DNA from: Ochotona curzoniae
Taxonomy: Eukaryota > Chordata > Mammalia > Lagomorpha > Ochotonidae
Assembly (NCBI RefSeq): GCF_017591425.1
Contig: NW_024466004.1
Coordinates: 35,466,501-35,530,500, forward strand
DNA: 64,000 nt
Direction of reading: 5' to 3'
Positions 37,452 to 50,417 of the stretch are shown here, in pieces. Both the position numbers and the translations under genes were made by a program. How positions within the stretch are numbered: position 1 is the first letter of the stretch; every line of letters begins with the position of its first letter. The notes under the pieces are model-generated. The model ran no database searches, was not told where the DNA came from, and saw nothing but the letters and a program-made list of their open reading frames with translations.

Positions 37452-38850
37452 ATTTTTCACAATTAACACATCAGATAAAGACTGGCTGTGAAGTAAGTAA
37501 TTACTTTATATAACCAATTTTTCATTATAATTTTTAATTATTTCCATCTGAAAAGGAAAAAACAAAGTAACTTCACAATATATCAGTGTGTGCATGGATG
37601 AGGTGGGTGGAATTCAACTTCACAGTAGCAGAAGCTTTAGAAATACCAAAGTTTAAAAAAAAATAAGCAAACCTTTGATAATAGCTTAAATTCACCATTT
37701 AAATAAGTTAAAAATCTATGAATCAGAAATAACTAAAGTGCTATTATTTCAATGATCTTATGTCAAACACCAGGATTTTGTTTTTTTTAAGACATAAGTA
37801 AGCTCAAAAGTTTTGGGTTTTAATTAAACCTCTAAATAATTAGAACATGAAACATTCTATTCTCTTAGATGAATCTCAGATACACCTTCTGAGTAGTTGA
37901 TTTAGGATGTTGTTTGCAACAGTAATAATGGTAATGATGTATATTAGTAAATGACTGTAGCACTAAAGAGAAGGAAAAACACAAGTATGTGAAAGGGTGA
38001 GAATAAGAACATGGCTGAAAGCAGCAGATCTTAAGAGAGATACAGCACATTACCTAGAAATCATGAAGTGGTTGTGGGAGTGAGCCAGCTGTATACACTC
38101 AAGAAAAACTACATTGGCCAAGAAGCCCCTGAAATTCTGGAAGCAAGCCTCAGTACAAGATGTCACTAGTTATAACCATGATTCATGACCTACGTGCAGT
38201 CCACTTCTGTGCCTCCAACACATAGGTAAGAAGAAAGAAATTTGGGTAGTTTCAAACTTTACCGCCTATAATAGCTGCAACTTAGAAAACTGCTAGACTT
38301 GCAACAGTTTAGGGATGGTGCTGGGTAAGCAACATAGTTAGGTATCTCAATGGATATATTTATTCTTTATGAACTGTCACAGTGATCCCTAAATCTAAGA
38401 ATAACAAATGTGGAAAATTGTATTGTTTTATCAAAATATTGGAATTTCCTTGAATAAGAGGATATCCAGAATCTGAGCAAATTTTTGTAGTAACTAGCAA
38501 ATCAAACAACTTTCTCTGTACTTATTAATGAGGAACTGAATCTAGAAAACACAGTTACTAAAGATATTTTGCTAGCTAAAATATATAGAAATTACATCGT
38601 TAACTGAACTTATCATGGGATATTCTGATATCTGTCTTTTCTGTATACAATCAACTTCACAAAGGATCTGTGAAAAAGTGAATATACAGATTACTGGTAC
38701 TAATGTTCCCCAACATCCTTCCAGCATATAGACTTTTAACATTTAATATATTTCAAAATTGACAGTTTTATATGGTTGGATGATTTTTTCCTCTATAGTC
38801 TCTTTTGTTAGTACTTTGAGACCTCACAATGTACTTGAATATAAGTTTTC
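37452..38850. other. Unassigned AT-rich intergenic sequence
   Basis: About 1.4 kb with no recognised repeat or gene. Confidence 0.45.
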
Positions 38851-39112
38851 AGGGCAAACATGTGGTGCAGTGGTTAAGATGCTGCCAGGAACACCCATAT
38901 GTCTTATCAAAGTGCCTCAGCGGAAGTTCTGGTTCTGCTCCCTGACTCTATGTGCCTGTTAATCTCATCCCAGGGAAGCAGCAGTGATGGGCCAAACAGT
39001 TGGTTCCCTGCTACTGATGAGAGTGACCTGGAATGAGTTCCTAGTTCCTGGTTTTGATTTTTGTCTAACCTTGGCCATTGTGGGGATTTGAGGATTCAAT
39101 CAATGAATGAAA

Positions 39113-39143
<31 letters not shown>

Positions 39144-39180
39144 ATCTCACTTACACACATATGTGTGTGTGCGTGAGCGT

Positions 39181-39227
<47 letters not shown>

Positions 39228-39228
39228 T
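38851..39228 (+). mobile_element. Old CSINE with CT and CA tracts
   Basis: Head 'catgtggtgcagtggttaag' then 'atgctgccaggaacaccc', 'cccagggaagcagcagtgat', 'ccttggccattgtggggatt', and a tail that has become (CT)n (39112-39138) followed by (CA)n (39179-39225). Typical of old CSINE subfamilies. Confidence 0.85.
39112..39225 (+). repeat. (CT)n / (CA)n compound microsatellite
   Basis: A CT run, a short mixed linker containing 'tatgtgtgtgtgcgtgagcg', then about 23 CA units. It lies in the tail region of an old CSINE. Confidence 0.95.
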
Positions 39229-42009
39229 TAATGGAATAACCATAGTACATCTCTCAAAAGGTTATCAGTAAGAAAGTCTTTTTTTAATTTTAATTTTACC
39301 TTTTTGACAATATCTTATAAAACTTCCCTTGCAGCCCTGTCTCATAAGCATTCAAAAGGAAGGGGTTTTGATAGCAGGAAATGCTAGCACAAAATCATCA
39401 AATTTTTAAAAAGTAAAATTTATTTCGCACTTGCTGTAGCTTTCCTATATCCACACCTTCAAAATCCAGTGCTCATATCACAAAAGTTCAATCTGATAAA
39501 TCTTTCTGACATGCTGAAATACTATATTAGTACTCTTCAGGATCCTATTAAAAGCCCTGGAAGCGGAATAGCAAGGAACAATGAAAGGTTTCTGCAATAA
39601 TAATGTCACTGATGTTGATGGGGAGATAAAAGAAATGAGAAAAAATATTAGAAATAAACAGCACAGGATGCCCAGATTAACTGGCTCTTTGGGAGTGGAG
39701 GCTCCAGGCAGTGCCCAAGCCTATTAGAAAGTCTGGGACAGCTAAGCAAACAAGACAATCATATAAATGTGTGGGTTATGTTTGCCATCATATTCTGAGG
39801 TTTCTCCGCGATTTGGTTTATTAGGATGAGGATGGACAATTCTTAATGAAACCAAAGTTTATTGACAGGCTTTGCAAAAGCCCATAAAATCACTCTTGGG
39901 AGAAAAGATCCATTTCCTCCCCTGAATATTCCTTCATTTGTGCATTTGCTTTGGTTGTTTTTCTAATCATAACTGCTCCGTTAATGAGCAACTTGTCATT
40001 TATTATCTCTAAAAGCCATGTGCTTTACAAGTGATCTGTTATCTCTCCTTTATTGGTCTCTTAATCATATTCTGTTGTTGCAGAGTCTTTGACATTAAAC
40101 TACATTGGAAACCATTAAATCTGTCTAAACATCACAGCCAATGAGGTTAATTCTACCTCTATAAGATTGCTGTGGACTATTCAAGACATGAACCAGAATA
40201 GAAGCATATTTTCTCTCACTAACCAAAGAGATGAACCTAATGCAATTTATTAAGCCTAACTGAAATAGAAATCCTACAATACAAACCTAATAAGGAACGG
40301 TGTGTAAACTGACTTTTTGAAGTATAACTTCCCCTCGTTACACACAGTCAGTTCCTATAAACCATAATGGACTTAATTTGCTCAACTGAGGATATCACCT
40401 GGTCCTGTTTAAAACCAGTTACATTAGAGAAAGCAAATGTGCTGCTAAGTATTTCCTAGATAATACAGTTCAAAGGCATTATAATTAACTAAATGGTCAT
40501 TGCTGAATAGTGTAATAATTGATGAATTAATAAGAAATCTAGCAAACTATGTATTAAAGGGAAAACAATGATGAGGTCAAGCCAGTTTTATACTTGCCTG
40601 ATTATCCGCCCAAAACCCAGTTCTCACACCAATAAGAACTATAGGTCTGAAGGGGGAATTATGCCTTACAGTCTGACTTGGCACACATAAAGACCATACC
40701 GAAGGTAATCTGCAAGTGCTAGTTGAGTCAAAGCAGGTTATTTTCTGTTCCCAGAATTTTCTCAAATCTTCCACACCTCTGAGCCTCAGAAGCTACTGAT
40801 CATTCTACATGGTCCCAATCTTCAATTGCTAAATCCACAGTCGATCCACAGAAACCCAAGGAAATACCAGAAAGTTCTTCTTGACTTTTAAGTGAATATT
40901 GATTGAACATGATTGTCTCATACTTTTATGGCGTTGTCAAAACGTTCCGAAGAGCCTAAAAATATTTGTTTACATAAATAATGTAACACAGGAGGTCAGC
41001 TCCAGAATAGATCTGGATTCAGGCAAGCCAAACAACAACTGCATAGATTCACACCTATGTATTTTCACATCCGTGGGTGAGTATATACAATCAGTTATAC
41101 TCACAGTGGCAAGAAAGGAAAAAAAAATTAAAAAGAGGATGAATGCTCAGCCTGCCTTCAGTTTCTTTATGTGCTTATAGATAACAGTGGAAGACAGCCA
41201 AGGAGTATTAGTTAGCATTTTGGGTCTGCTTACTTTAAAAAATGATATCATCTTTCAGATCCACTGACCAATAGAAAATGTGTCAGCTTCTGGGCCTGCC
41301 AGTTGGCATGACAGTAAGGAAGGCTGACTGACCCATTTGCCCCACACTTCAACTCTTAAGAGGTCTTTGCCTCATAATCTTTGCAAATATTATCTCCTAT
41401 AGGGATGTGGAAAACTGTATCCAAATTCCATAACAGCAAAATAAGCTAAGGCAACAAATTATGAGCCAGCCCATAACACTAAATAAAATCAACACAGAAC
41501 ATTCCACACAGCTGGACCCAATACAGCTGGGTCTGATACTGCTCCTGGACTAGGGTCTTCACTTGGGTGTATGTTTTGCTTCACAATAGGAAGAAAGAAA
41601 AAACACTTCTATCCTAAGCAAGTCCTGTTTTGATCACTGGCTGTGATTACACTTTTAGAAATGATAGGCACCTCAAGTACACCCAACAAATCTAATGGTT
41701 GGCTACTGTGGCAAAGATGTGTGCTCAATCCACCATGTTATTTGCAGCCAGCATGCAAGGGATAATAATACAAAGAGTTGGTATCAACAATGGCAAATTC
41801 CAAACATCAGATGTAAAAGGAGTCACCTTAGTCTCTTATACTGTGGATGCATCAATTTTATCATTCTTCCATATGTAAGGATATTGAAAATGCCAGCAGT
41901 GGCAACAAAACTAAGACAAATATAACTCATCAGATAGTGGCCCATTTGTCATAGGAAATACACCTTAACTACAGAGGGTCATGTGACCATTATTTACAGT
42001 GTCATCTCC
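39229..42009. other. Longest stretch without recognised repeats
   Basis: About 2.8 kb without SINE or L1 text I can identify, notable in this repeat-dense window. No exon is visible. The segment near 39780-40210 is listed in the findings as a possible conserved non-coding element. Confidence 0.45.
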
Positions 42010-43270
42010 AGATCATGCTGCAATGGTCATCAAAACAGCTTGGAAGTGGTACAGAAACAGAGGAGAAGAAGATCAATGGAACAGAATAGAAATTCCAGAA
42101 GTAAGCCTACATAAGCAGCCAATTAATATTTGACAAGAGAACTTAAAATAATCCCGAGAAAAAAAATCTGGTCTTTTCAACAAATGTTGTTGATATAATT
42201 GGATAGCAGCCTTCAGAAGCAAGAAGCAAGAAGAAAGACCCCCATTCACTTGATAGAAAAATCAGCTCTAAATGGATGAAGAACCTAAGTCTGTACCCGG
42301 AAACCATCAAAATATTAGAGGAAAACATCGGAAGCACTCTACAACATTTAGGCATTGAAAAAGACTTCCTAGAAAATCACCCAAAGCACAGGTAGTCAAA
42401 GGCAAAATAAGCAAATGGGAATATATCAAACTAAGAAGTCAGTTTCTGCACAGCAAAGGAAATGGTCAACAACATAAAGAAGTAATCAACAGAATGGGGA
42501 AAATCTTTGCACACTATACTACCAATAGGAAACTAATATCAAGGATTTGGAAAGAGCTCCATAAACTCAGAGACAGCAAAATAAACCATGCTGTGAAGAA
42601 ATGGGCAAGGAAATGATCAGGCATTTCAAATTCAAATGGAAAATAGACATATGAAAAAATGTCAAGGCTTCTTAGTCATCAGGGAGATAAAAATTAAAAC
42701 CACATTATGATTCCACTAACTCCATTGACATAGGCCTACATTCAGAACTCTATCAACAATGCTTACTGGCATGGATGTAGGCTGAAAGGTACCCACAGTA
42801 CTGGTGGTGGGATTGTAGGCTAGTACATCCACTATGAAAGTCAGTATAGAGAGTGTTAAAAGAATTCAACATTGAAATGCCACAGGACCCAGCTATTCCT
42901 CTTCTGGAAATATATCCAAAGAAAATGAAATCTGCATATGGGAAAGGGATCTGTGGTCCTATATTTCTAGCAACATAATCTGCAATAGCAAACAAATGGA
43001 AATAACCCACATGCCCATCGAAAAAGATAAAAAAAAAAACTGTGGTACATCTACTCCATGGAATACTACATGGACATTAAAAAGAATGAAATTGTACCAT
43101 TTGCAACAAAATGGTCCCAACTGGAAACCTTTATACTCAAGAAACAAGCCAATTCCAAAAGGACAAAAAGTATATGTTCCCTCTGATATAAAGCAAAATC
43201 ATGCAACATGCAAAACACTTCAATATATAGGTAAACATGTATATGCGTATGTTCTCATAAATGAACTTTA
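42010..43270 (+). pseudogene. L1 ORF2 C-terminal remnant
   Basis: Frames are broken by stops, but pieces still read as ORF2 C-terminus: near 42395-42600 the translation gives SKWEYIKLRSQF, NRMGKIFAHYTTNRKLI and HAVKKWARK, typical of the region between the thumb and the cysteine-rich end. The protein would be about 400 residues of the normal ~1,275. Non-functional. Confidence 0.87.
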
Positions 43271-43612
43271 TAATAAGAGACTATCAAATTGAGATTGAAG
43301 AAGCATTGCAGTATGCATCTTTACTCCTGAAATAAAAAGAGGACTGCCAATGAAACTGTCAAAAAATACTTTGACAATATGACAACATATTTTCCATCTT
43401 GTCAATATCTACAATGCCACGATACTCTCAAATAGCAGAAAGTTGGACTTGTGACTGTTTCTGAAGGACTATACCATTGAAATAATAGAGGGGGAAATGG
43501 TGGTGCAGGATAATGGGGAGGGGGAGAGAAAGGGCAGAGATGGATTTTGCTCCTATACCTACAAACTATAACAAGGATGTAATAACAATTTTAAAATACA
43601 AAAAAAAAAGGA
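42010..43612 (+). mobile_element. 5'-truncated L1, 3' third
   Basis: Starts in ORF2 past the RT ('catcaaaacagcttggaag', 'gatcaatggaacagaatag') and runs through the cysteine-rich C-terminal region, ORF2 end and 3'UTR (from ~43270, 'gcagtatgcatctttactcc') to an A-run at 43600-43610. ORF2 joins the 3'UTR directly, so this represents the ordinary arrangement against which the two rearranged copies can be compared. Confidence 0.93.
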
Positions 43613-44419
43613 GCAGTGTAATTTTAATGATTTGAGATTACTTTAAAATTTGCTGTACGTGGATGAAATGGTCATTTTCCCATTCAATCATTATTTATCA
43701 TCATTGTATATTATCACTATACTAGGGTCTTTTTGATTTTTTTGTTAAATTTATTGTTATGCAAAGCATTAGTTTTTGTATTGTAAACTAAATTTAAAAT
43801 GTTATCTCAATAACTAAAAAAGTAACAATGATATTGAAAGTAAGTATTGAGGACAGAAAGGAAGGAGGAGGAGTGGAAGAGAGGAATGTAATATCATTGT
43901 TTTCTTAAACTTATGTCTACAAGCCATATTGTGTCTTAGAAACTAATTAAATGTTTAACATTTGAATAAAGCCTAGGTTTTCAAACTCTTTTTTTACTGG
44001 GCTGCAATTGTTTTCTCTGATCAAAGCAGAACAGTTAAGATTTATTGAGTGGCATCTGGTTAATTAAATGTCTATTTCCTCCTACCTGTTAAAAAGATCA
44101 TAACACAGAAAGACAACATTATAGAATGATCAAAATGCAACCAAAGAGTGAGGATAGCCTTGAAGCTCACTGTAATTAAAAATAAAACAAGAGCAATATG
44201 CTGAGAGCATTGCCTGCTTTCAACTGGACATCTGTCTGTATATTGGAGGCCTTCTTCTGGAAATCTCACAGTTGCTTATCTTCATTTTAGGGTGTAATTG
44301 GAAGTTTTACTTTCCATGGACATCTCTTTTTCAAATATTTTCACACCCAGCTTCAAGAAAACTCTCATCTTAGGAAATGCAGCCTCTCACCTGCATCTAC
44401 TGAATGATTTATGCAGCAC
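43613..44419. other. Sequence between two L1 fragments
   Basis: About 0.8 kb. Bases ~43680-43950 ('gttatctcaataactaaaaa', a purine-rich patch near 43850, 'gaatgtaatatcattgttt') resemble an L1 3'UTR, but the call is uncertain. Confidence 0.35.
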
Positions 44420-44900
44420 TGAAAAAATTTAAAAGACATTTTTAAATGCTTGAAGTAAATGAAAATGAAACATGGCATATCAAAATAGTTAGGATACAGC
44501 AAAAGTAGTATGAAGAGGGAACTTGAAAGCATTAAGTGCTTACATTAAACAGAGAGAAATATCTCAAATTCAAGATTTAATGATGCATCTTGAAGACTCT
44601 GGAAAATAAGACCAAACCAAACCCCCAACTGGCAGGAGGTAATCATTAAAACATAAAGATCAATGAAACAAAAAGTTGGGTTTTTGAGAAGGTAAACGAA
44701 TAAACCTATATTTAGAAGTTAGACTAAGAACACCTCAGTAACAGCATGATGGACTTGTAACTGTTCATGAAGGAACCCACTGTAATACTAAAGGGGAAAT
44801 CAATGGCCAGCAGGGAGACCTTGGGGAAGGGTATGGGCAACCCCAGAGCCTATGGAACTATATCATAAAACAAAATAAAACATTTTTAAATATAAAAAAA
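44420..44900 (+). mobile_element. L1 deletion copy: ORF2 linker joined to 3'UTR
   Basis: Left part ('gcaaaagtagtatgaagagg', 'gcattaagtgcttacatt', 'aacaaaaagttgggttttt') is the ORF2 endonuclease-RT linker. At ~44700-44740 it changes abruptly to the 3'UTR ('gatggacttgtaactgttca', 'gaactatatcataaaacaaa') and an A-rich tail. At least 2.5 kb of ORF2 is missing between them. Confidence 0.83.
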
Positions 44901-46556
44901 GAAAAAGAAAATTTAAAAATATTACGGATGAAAACTGAGAGAGTACCACCAAAAACAATGAAATTCAAAGGGCCATTTCTGGAAACCTAAAAAAAAAAAA
45001 AAGAAACATTCTTGGATGCTCACAACTTGACAGTCTTAATATCATTATTTTTATTTTTGTAATGTTTTGTGTGTCCTAAAGTTGTAACTGAAAGAGAAGT
45101 TGTAAGCACAGCATCATCAGCTCAATAACTGTGCTAGAACAACAAAAAAACTAGCTTCACTTATTCAGACAGGTTTAGGTTGTTCTCAGTAATGTAACCT
45201 GCAGTGGTTCATCTCATAAATATTACATAGAAAATACCAAATAATTTCGATAGAATATCACATTTTAGGAATATATTACAGACAAAACAACTTTTATAAA
45301 TTTCCTTACACAATGTCCTAATTTCACTCTCTAATCCATTTCTGGTATTCTTCTGCTTTCTAACATAGCCCTGCAGAGATAGAATTTCCTTCTCAAACTC
45401 TCGGCAATAGTGACTTTCTAAGTACTGCTCAGCTCCAAATATTGTGACATGGCAAAATCATGGTGGTAAAGTTCCCTACTTGATATGAATGTTGGCGATG
45501 TAATGAAGTCAGATGGAGGTCAGGGGAAAAGATACCTTCAAGATTGTTCTCAAAGTTAATGTTGCAATTTATAACTTCTCAGCAGGTTCACCAATCTGGA
45601 AACAGCTGACTATTAATTTAGATGAAATGGTCAATAATTATAGTAATAGACAAGGAGTCCCTTTCTCCATTTTTGTGAAATCATCTTATAGCTTTACAGC
45701 TACACATTACTCTTCATGTTGCATTAATATGTCAAATTACTTCTGCACTCCCAAGATCTTCTTTGGCTTTTTCCAATGGTCTTCTTGTGTTTGTTAGCAT
45801 TACCCTTCCATATCTATGCATTAAAAGTAGCTTCACAGACCCACCTCTGGCATAGTTACAGCCCCCGGAGCAAAGCTTGCATTGGAGAAAATGATCAAGT
45901 CTTTCAAAAGCACTGTAAGCCTTCCCAGAAGCACAATCATTATTTCAGTTCCCTCCTTCTAATGACATAGGAAATTTTTTTATAGTATGTTTTCATTAGC
46001 ATTTTTTTTAAAAATCAGAAATTTATTTTTCTCCAGAAAGATATTAAGTTGTTTCTGCATTCAAAAACTCTTAATGCCATAGCTCAGTATACCCCTAACT
46101 TGTGCTATCTCGTTTTATAATTTAATCGCCTAAATATCACTCACCTTGGTTTTTGTTACCCCCAAGGGTAAAGTTTCATTTGTGCAACTCTACAAAATAT
46201 TCTTTCATATAAATATTTTTTTTTCAACCAAGTAATGAGTAGAGCTAAAGCTTCTCAAGGGATTTCTGTCTTATGCAAAAACAAACTTTGTCATCTTGAA
46301 ACGTTGAATGACTACAATCTACATTCACCCACTTAATCGTTTGCCTTCATAAGTCCTATAAACTTGATAACCCTAATTAGCACGCCTAGTATCCCAGGTG
46401 TACACAGATGTATTATCTGCTAAGGCATACTTACCTATTTCTGAAAATTAAGATAACCTGTTGAGAGAGTTATTTTGCAATATGGCCAAATTGTACTTTT
46501 CTGCTTACAATTTTATTTAGCAACAGATAAAATATCTTTCCACTTATGATTAAAAC
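44901..46556. other. Unassigned intergenic sequence
   Basis: About 1.65 kb with no recognised repeat. The 94-codon frame at 45513-45797 lacks motifs. Confidence 0.45.
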
Positions 46557-46571
46557 TCAATATTTTTTTAA

Positions 46572-46880
46572 GATTTTTTTTTTCATTGGAAAGTCAGATA
46601 TACAGAGAGGAGGAGAGACAGAGAGGAAGATCTTCCATTCGATGATTCACTCCCCAAGTGACCACAACGACCGGTGTGCACCAATACCAAGCCAGGAGCT
46701 AAAATTTCTTTCCAGGGTGCAGGGTCCCAGTGCTCTGGACCGTCCTTGACTGCTTTCCCAGGCCACAAGCAGGGAGCAGGATGAGAAATGGAGCTGCCAG
46801 GATTAGAACCGGTGCCCACATAGGATCCTGGTGTGTTCAAGGCAAGGACTTTAACCACTATGCTATCACTCTGGGCCCAC
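46572..46880 (-). mobile_element. CSINE
   Basis: 'ggaaagtcagatatacagag', 'gatgattcactccccaagtg', 'aggccacaagcagggagcag' and a reversed head 'ctatgctatcactctgggcc'. Flanked by 'tcaatattttttta' (46557) and 'tcaatattttttgaag' (46883-46898). Confidence 0.95.
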
Positions 46881-46898
46881 ATTCAATATTTTTTGAAG

Positions 46899-48100
46899 CC
46901 ATGATAGAAACTAGAGAAACAAGAAAACTTTATTTTAGTACTGGGGGCAAATCAATTAATTGATGTTGGATATAGCTATCTAGATTTATTGCTGTTAAAG
47001 AGTTATAAGCCATTGACAACCAGAATGTATCATTCGATATTGAATTAGAGTTGGAGATATCAGTAAGAATTTATGTTTAGATGAAAATTATACAGATGAA
47101 TAGAAATGGAAATGACTTTTTTTTTGTATGTGAACACCATAGTATAAATACAGGAATGAACTACATGTATTTCCCATCTTTGCTCACTGAGAAGACCTAG
47201 AAGTCAAAACATTCAAGAAACAATAAGCACACTCGGTGCCCGGAGTCGGTTTCTAACATCATCCTCCAAAGAAAGGAACCATGGCTCCTGAAAATAGCCG
47301 CTAATTCTACGAATTTTAACCAGGAATATACAAAATAAGCCAGGGCACCATGAAATGCCAGTTAGCAAGGTAATACTCAAAAACAAAAGGAATAAAACAT
47401 GTTAACATGATACATAAATCAATGTAAAGATCAGCTGAAATAATTTGAGACATAAAAGAAATAACGTAGTAGTGGATTATAACCTGAAGTATAAAACATA
47501 CCCATGAGCCTATATTTATTTCTTAAAATGAGAGCTGGAATAAACAAGAGAGTGAAGATCCTACTTCTCTAAGGAAATGATTTAACTTCCTACACAATGA
47601 GCACACTGGTGGACTTGCTTCCAAGTGGGAAGGGGTTGGGGAGGGATAATAAAGTTACAGTGCAGAAACTTGACAAACAGTGCACATTATGTGTGATAAG
47701 AACACTGTACTTCTTTAATAGTGTTTCATAATTTTCAATACCCCAGACTGATAATAAGAATAAAATAAAAGATAAGCCCAAATGAGAAACTTATGCAAAC
47801 TCTCCTACAAGTGTTCCTCAAAATCATCCAAGTTATCAGTAACAAGGAAAATCTCGGAAACTATCATAGGCAAGAAAAGCCCAAAGAACCTTGATAACTA
47901 ACTTTGATGTGTTTTTCAAAGTCATGGGATCCAGGAATGGAAGTAGAACACTAGGAAGACAACCTAGTTAAATCCAAGCAAACTGTGAAGTTTTATTTGC
48001 TGTAATATCATCATACTGGTTCCCGACTTGTGCAAAATGCACCTCTGATAACACAAGGAAATTTCTATTCCTTTGCGAGGTTTTCTGTGAACCTGGAATT
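46899..48100. other. Unassigned intergenic sequence with possible L1ME end
   Basis: Mostly unassigned. Bases ~47960-48115 ('gctgtaatatcatcatactg', 'tctgtgaacctggaattatt', 'tttacaataaaggct') resemble the last part of an old L1ME 3'UTR on the plus strand. Confidence 0.4.
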
Positions 48101-50035
48101 ATTTTACAATAAAGGCTTTCTTGAATGTTTTGAACATATGGGATCATGTTTCATTGTATTTTCTAAAATAAAGTACTATGAATTAAAGTTGTTTTTCCCT
48201 AAGACAGCTAATTTAGCAGATCTTTTGGATGTGCAAATCTAAAATCAGTACAAATCTTCTATTTTTGGGGAAGATCTAACTGTTGTGGACCCACCCAGAA
48301 ACAGACATTTCAGAGGAAAAAGTCCAGCGCTGTGGTTAGGAAAGCTGGCTGTCCAGTAACTTGAGCTGACTCTTGAGTTTGCAGCCTCTGTTTTCATTTT
48401 GGGAAGAGCATACAAGGAAGTTCTAGGCCTGGGTGTTCTGGCATAGATGAGGTGTGCTGGAGAGGCCCCAGAAAGAACACACAAGCAAACATTTGCACAT
48501 CACCTGCCAGATACTAAGCCATAAAAGCCTGAGTTAGTACAGGCAGTGACCACAACTAAGAAGAGTAACTGTTTAAGAAATGCACTTTATATAAATAAAA
48601 TAATTTAAGAAGTGAAATGAATAAATAGCCAAAAGAACAAGTTGAATTCTCTGGTTTTTCCAGGAAATATAGATACATGATTAAAATCTAAGAGTCTTTG
48701 GTGCAATTGTAGAATCAAATTTAGAAAAGGCTGTTTTAGACTGACGACATAAAAGAGAAATAAACATAGTCATCTCAGGAAAAAGAATGTCTCAAGACAC
48801 AGTGCTCTTAATAAACATTTTTACAGGGAGGCTAAATCACAAAATCATCAATCACATGATATAAAGCCTAAATAGATTTCTCTCACCATAAGTTTAATGT
48901 CAGTACTGTGAAGCTCACTTCAAAAGCAGTTTATACTCATGTTTACTACTTCCATCGTATTATGCACTTCTTTATTTACATACAGGTGATCAGTCTTTGA
49001 TTACATAACAAGTGAAAATGTAAAAATGACCAAGAAAGCAGAAACTGTGCAAATAATATCTTCACAATCAATAGGAAGAAATAAGATTATTTCATTAATT
49101 GTAAATATTTTGGTTGAAAATTTAAAACATTTTTGCTATAATTTCTAAATAAGAAAATGAAAATATATAATTGATATCTGATTAATTCACTATAGTTAAA
49201 TCATTAGAAACTTTGAATAAAGGGCATTTTATTTATTCCTAAAAGTTATCAAGAACAGTTTGAGGCTCAGATGATAAACATTTTTTCTTTTCTTTGGTAA
49301 ATTTTTCTAGTTACTTGCCTTTCATGTGCCAACAAGTTCACTTTTATCAAATTCCTCCTGTTCCATATCTTAGATTCCAACTGACAAGGATGTCAACATT
49401 GCCCTAGCCAACTATATCTTCTGTTACTTTGTCATGATAAATTTCATTCTCAGAATTATTACTTTTATTTCTTTCCTGCACTTTAATCTATGTTTTCCAA
49501 TTTCCTGTTGTGATTTTCTATTTTTTATAAGATGTAATATGGATTATCGTTGGGTAACAAGAACATAAATACATACGTTACTATCCATGCGTGAACTAAA
49601 AACAGATGCAGAGGCTCAACCACTAATAGAGTTATAAACCAATGTCATGATTGACTACCAGTCATGATATGAACCTGTCATTTATAGGGCAATTTCTGAC
49701 TTGAAAAGTTGGCTGCAAAGTTTTTACTCATAGTTACAATAATAAACTAGATCGGTAGCTGAAGTGTGAATCTGTTGAAGTATTGGATTTCACTAAACTG
49801 TGATAACTGAAATCCATGTCCACTGGATTGTACAGGCAAAGATTGACAGTAGTAGATGAACAAAAAAACAATGACAGAAATATATACAGAAAGTAGATCC
49901 TAAAATTTTGGTGTCCTTTAGGCATCAACTATGATAGCCATGTACCCAGATGTTTCCAAAAGGCAGATCTAACCTTGGTATTCAATTGATAAAAGTTTTC
50001 ACTGTCCTTTTATTATATTTCAATAAATCTTAACT
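48101..50035. other. Unassigned AT-rich intergenic sequence
   Basis: About 1.9 kb with nothing recognised on either strand. Confidence 0.45.
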
Positions 50036-50059
50036 AGTACAATCTACATAACTTTTTAA

Positions 50060-50388
50060 AATATTTATTTATTATTTTTATTGGAAAGTCAGATATACAA
50101 AGAGGAGGAGAGACAGAGAGGAAGATCTTCTGTCCGATGATTCACTGCCCAAGTGACCACAATGCCGGGTGCTGCGTCAATCCAAAGCCAAGAGCCAGGA
50201 ACTTCCTCCAGGCCTACCACATGGGTGCAGGGTCCCAAGGCTTTGGGCCATCCTCAACTGCTTTCCCAGGCCACAAGCAGGGAGCTAGATGGGAAGTGGA
50301 GCTGCCAGGATTAGAACCGGTGCCTATATAGGATCCCGGAACATTCAGGGCTAGGACTTTAGCCACTAGGCCATGCTGCCGGACCCAC
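50060..50388 (-). mobile_element. CSINE
   Basis: Complete minus-strand copy ('ggaaagtcagatatacaaag' to 'aggccatgctgccggaccc'). The duplication 'aatctacataacttttt' (near 50041) and 'aatctctataacttttt' (near 50391) flanks it. The right duplication directly precedes the composite element that follows. Confidence 0.95.
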
Positions 50389-50417
50389 AATCTCTATAAC
50401 TTTTTAAAAACACAGAC

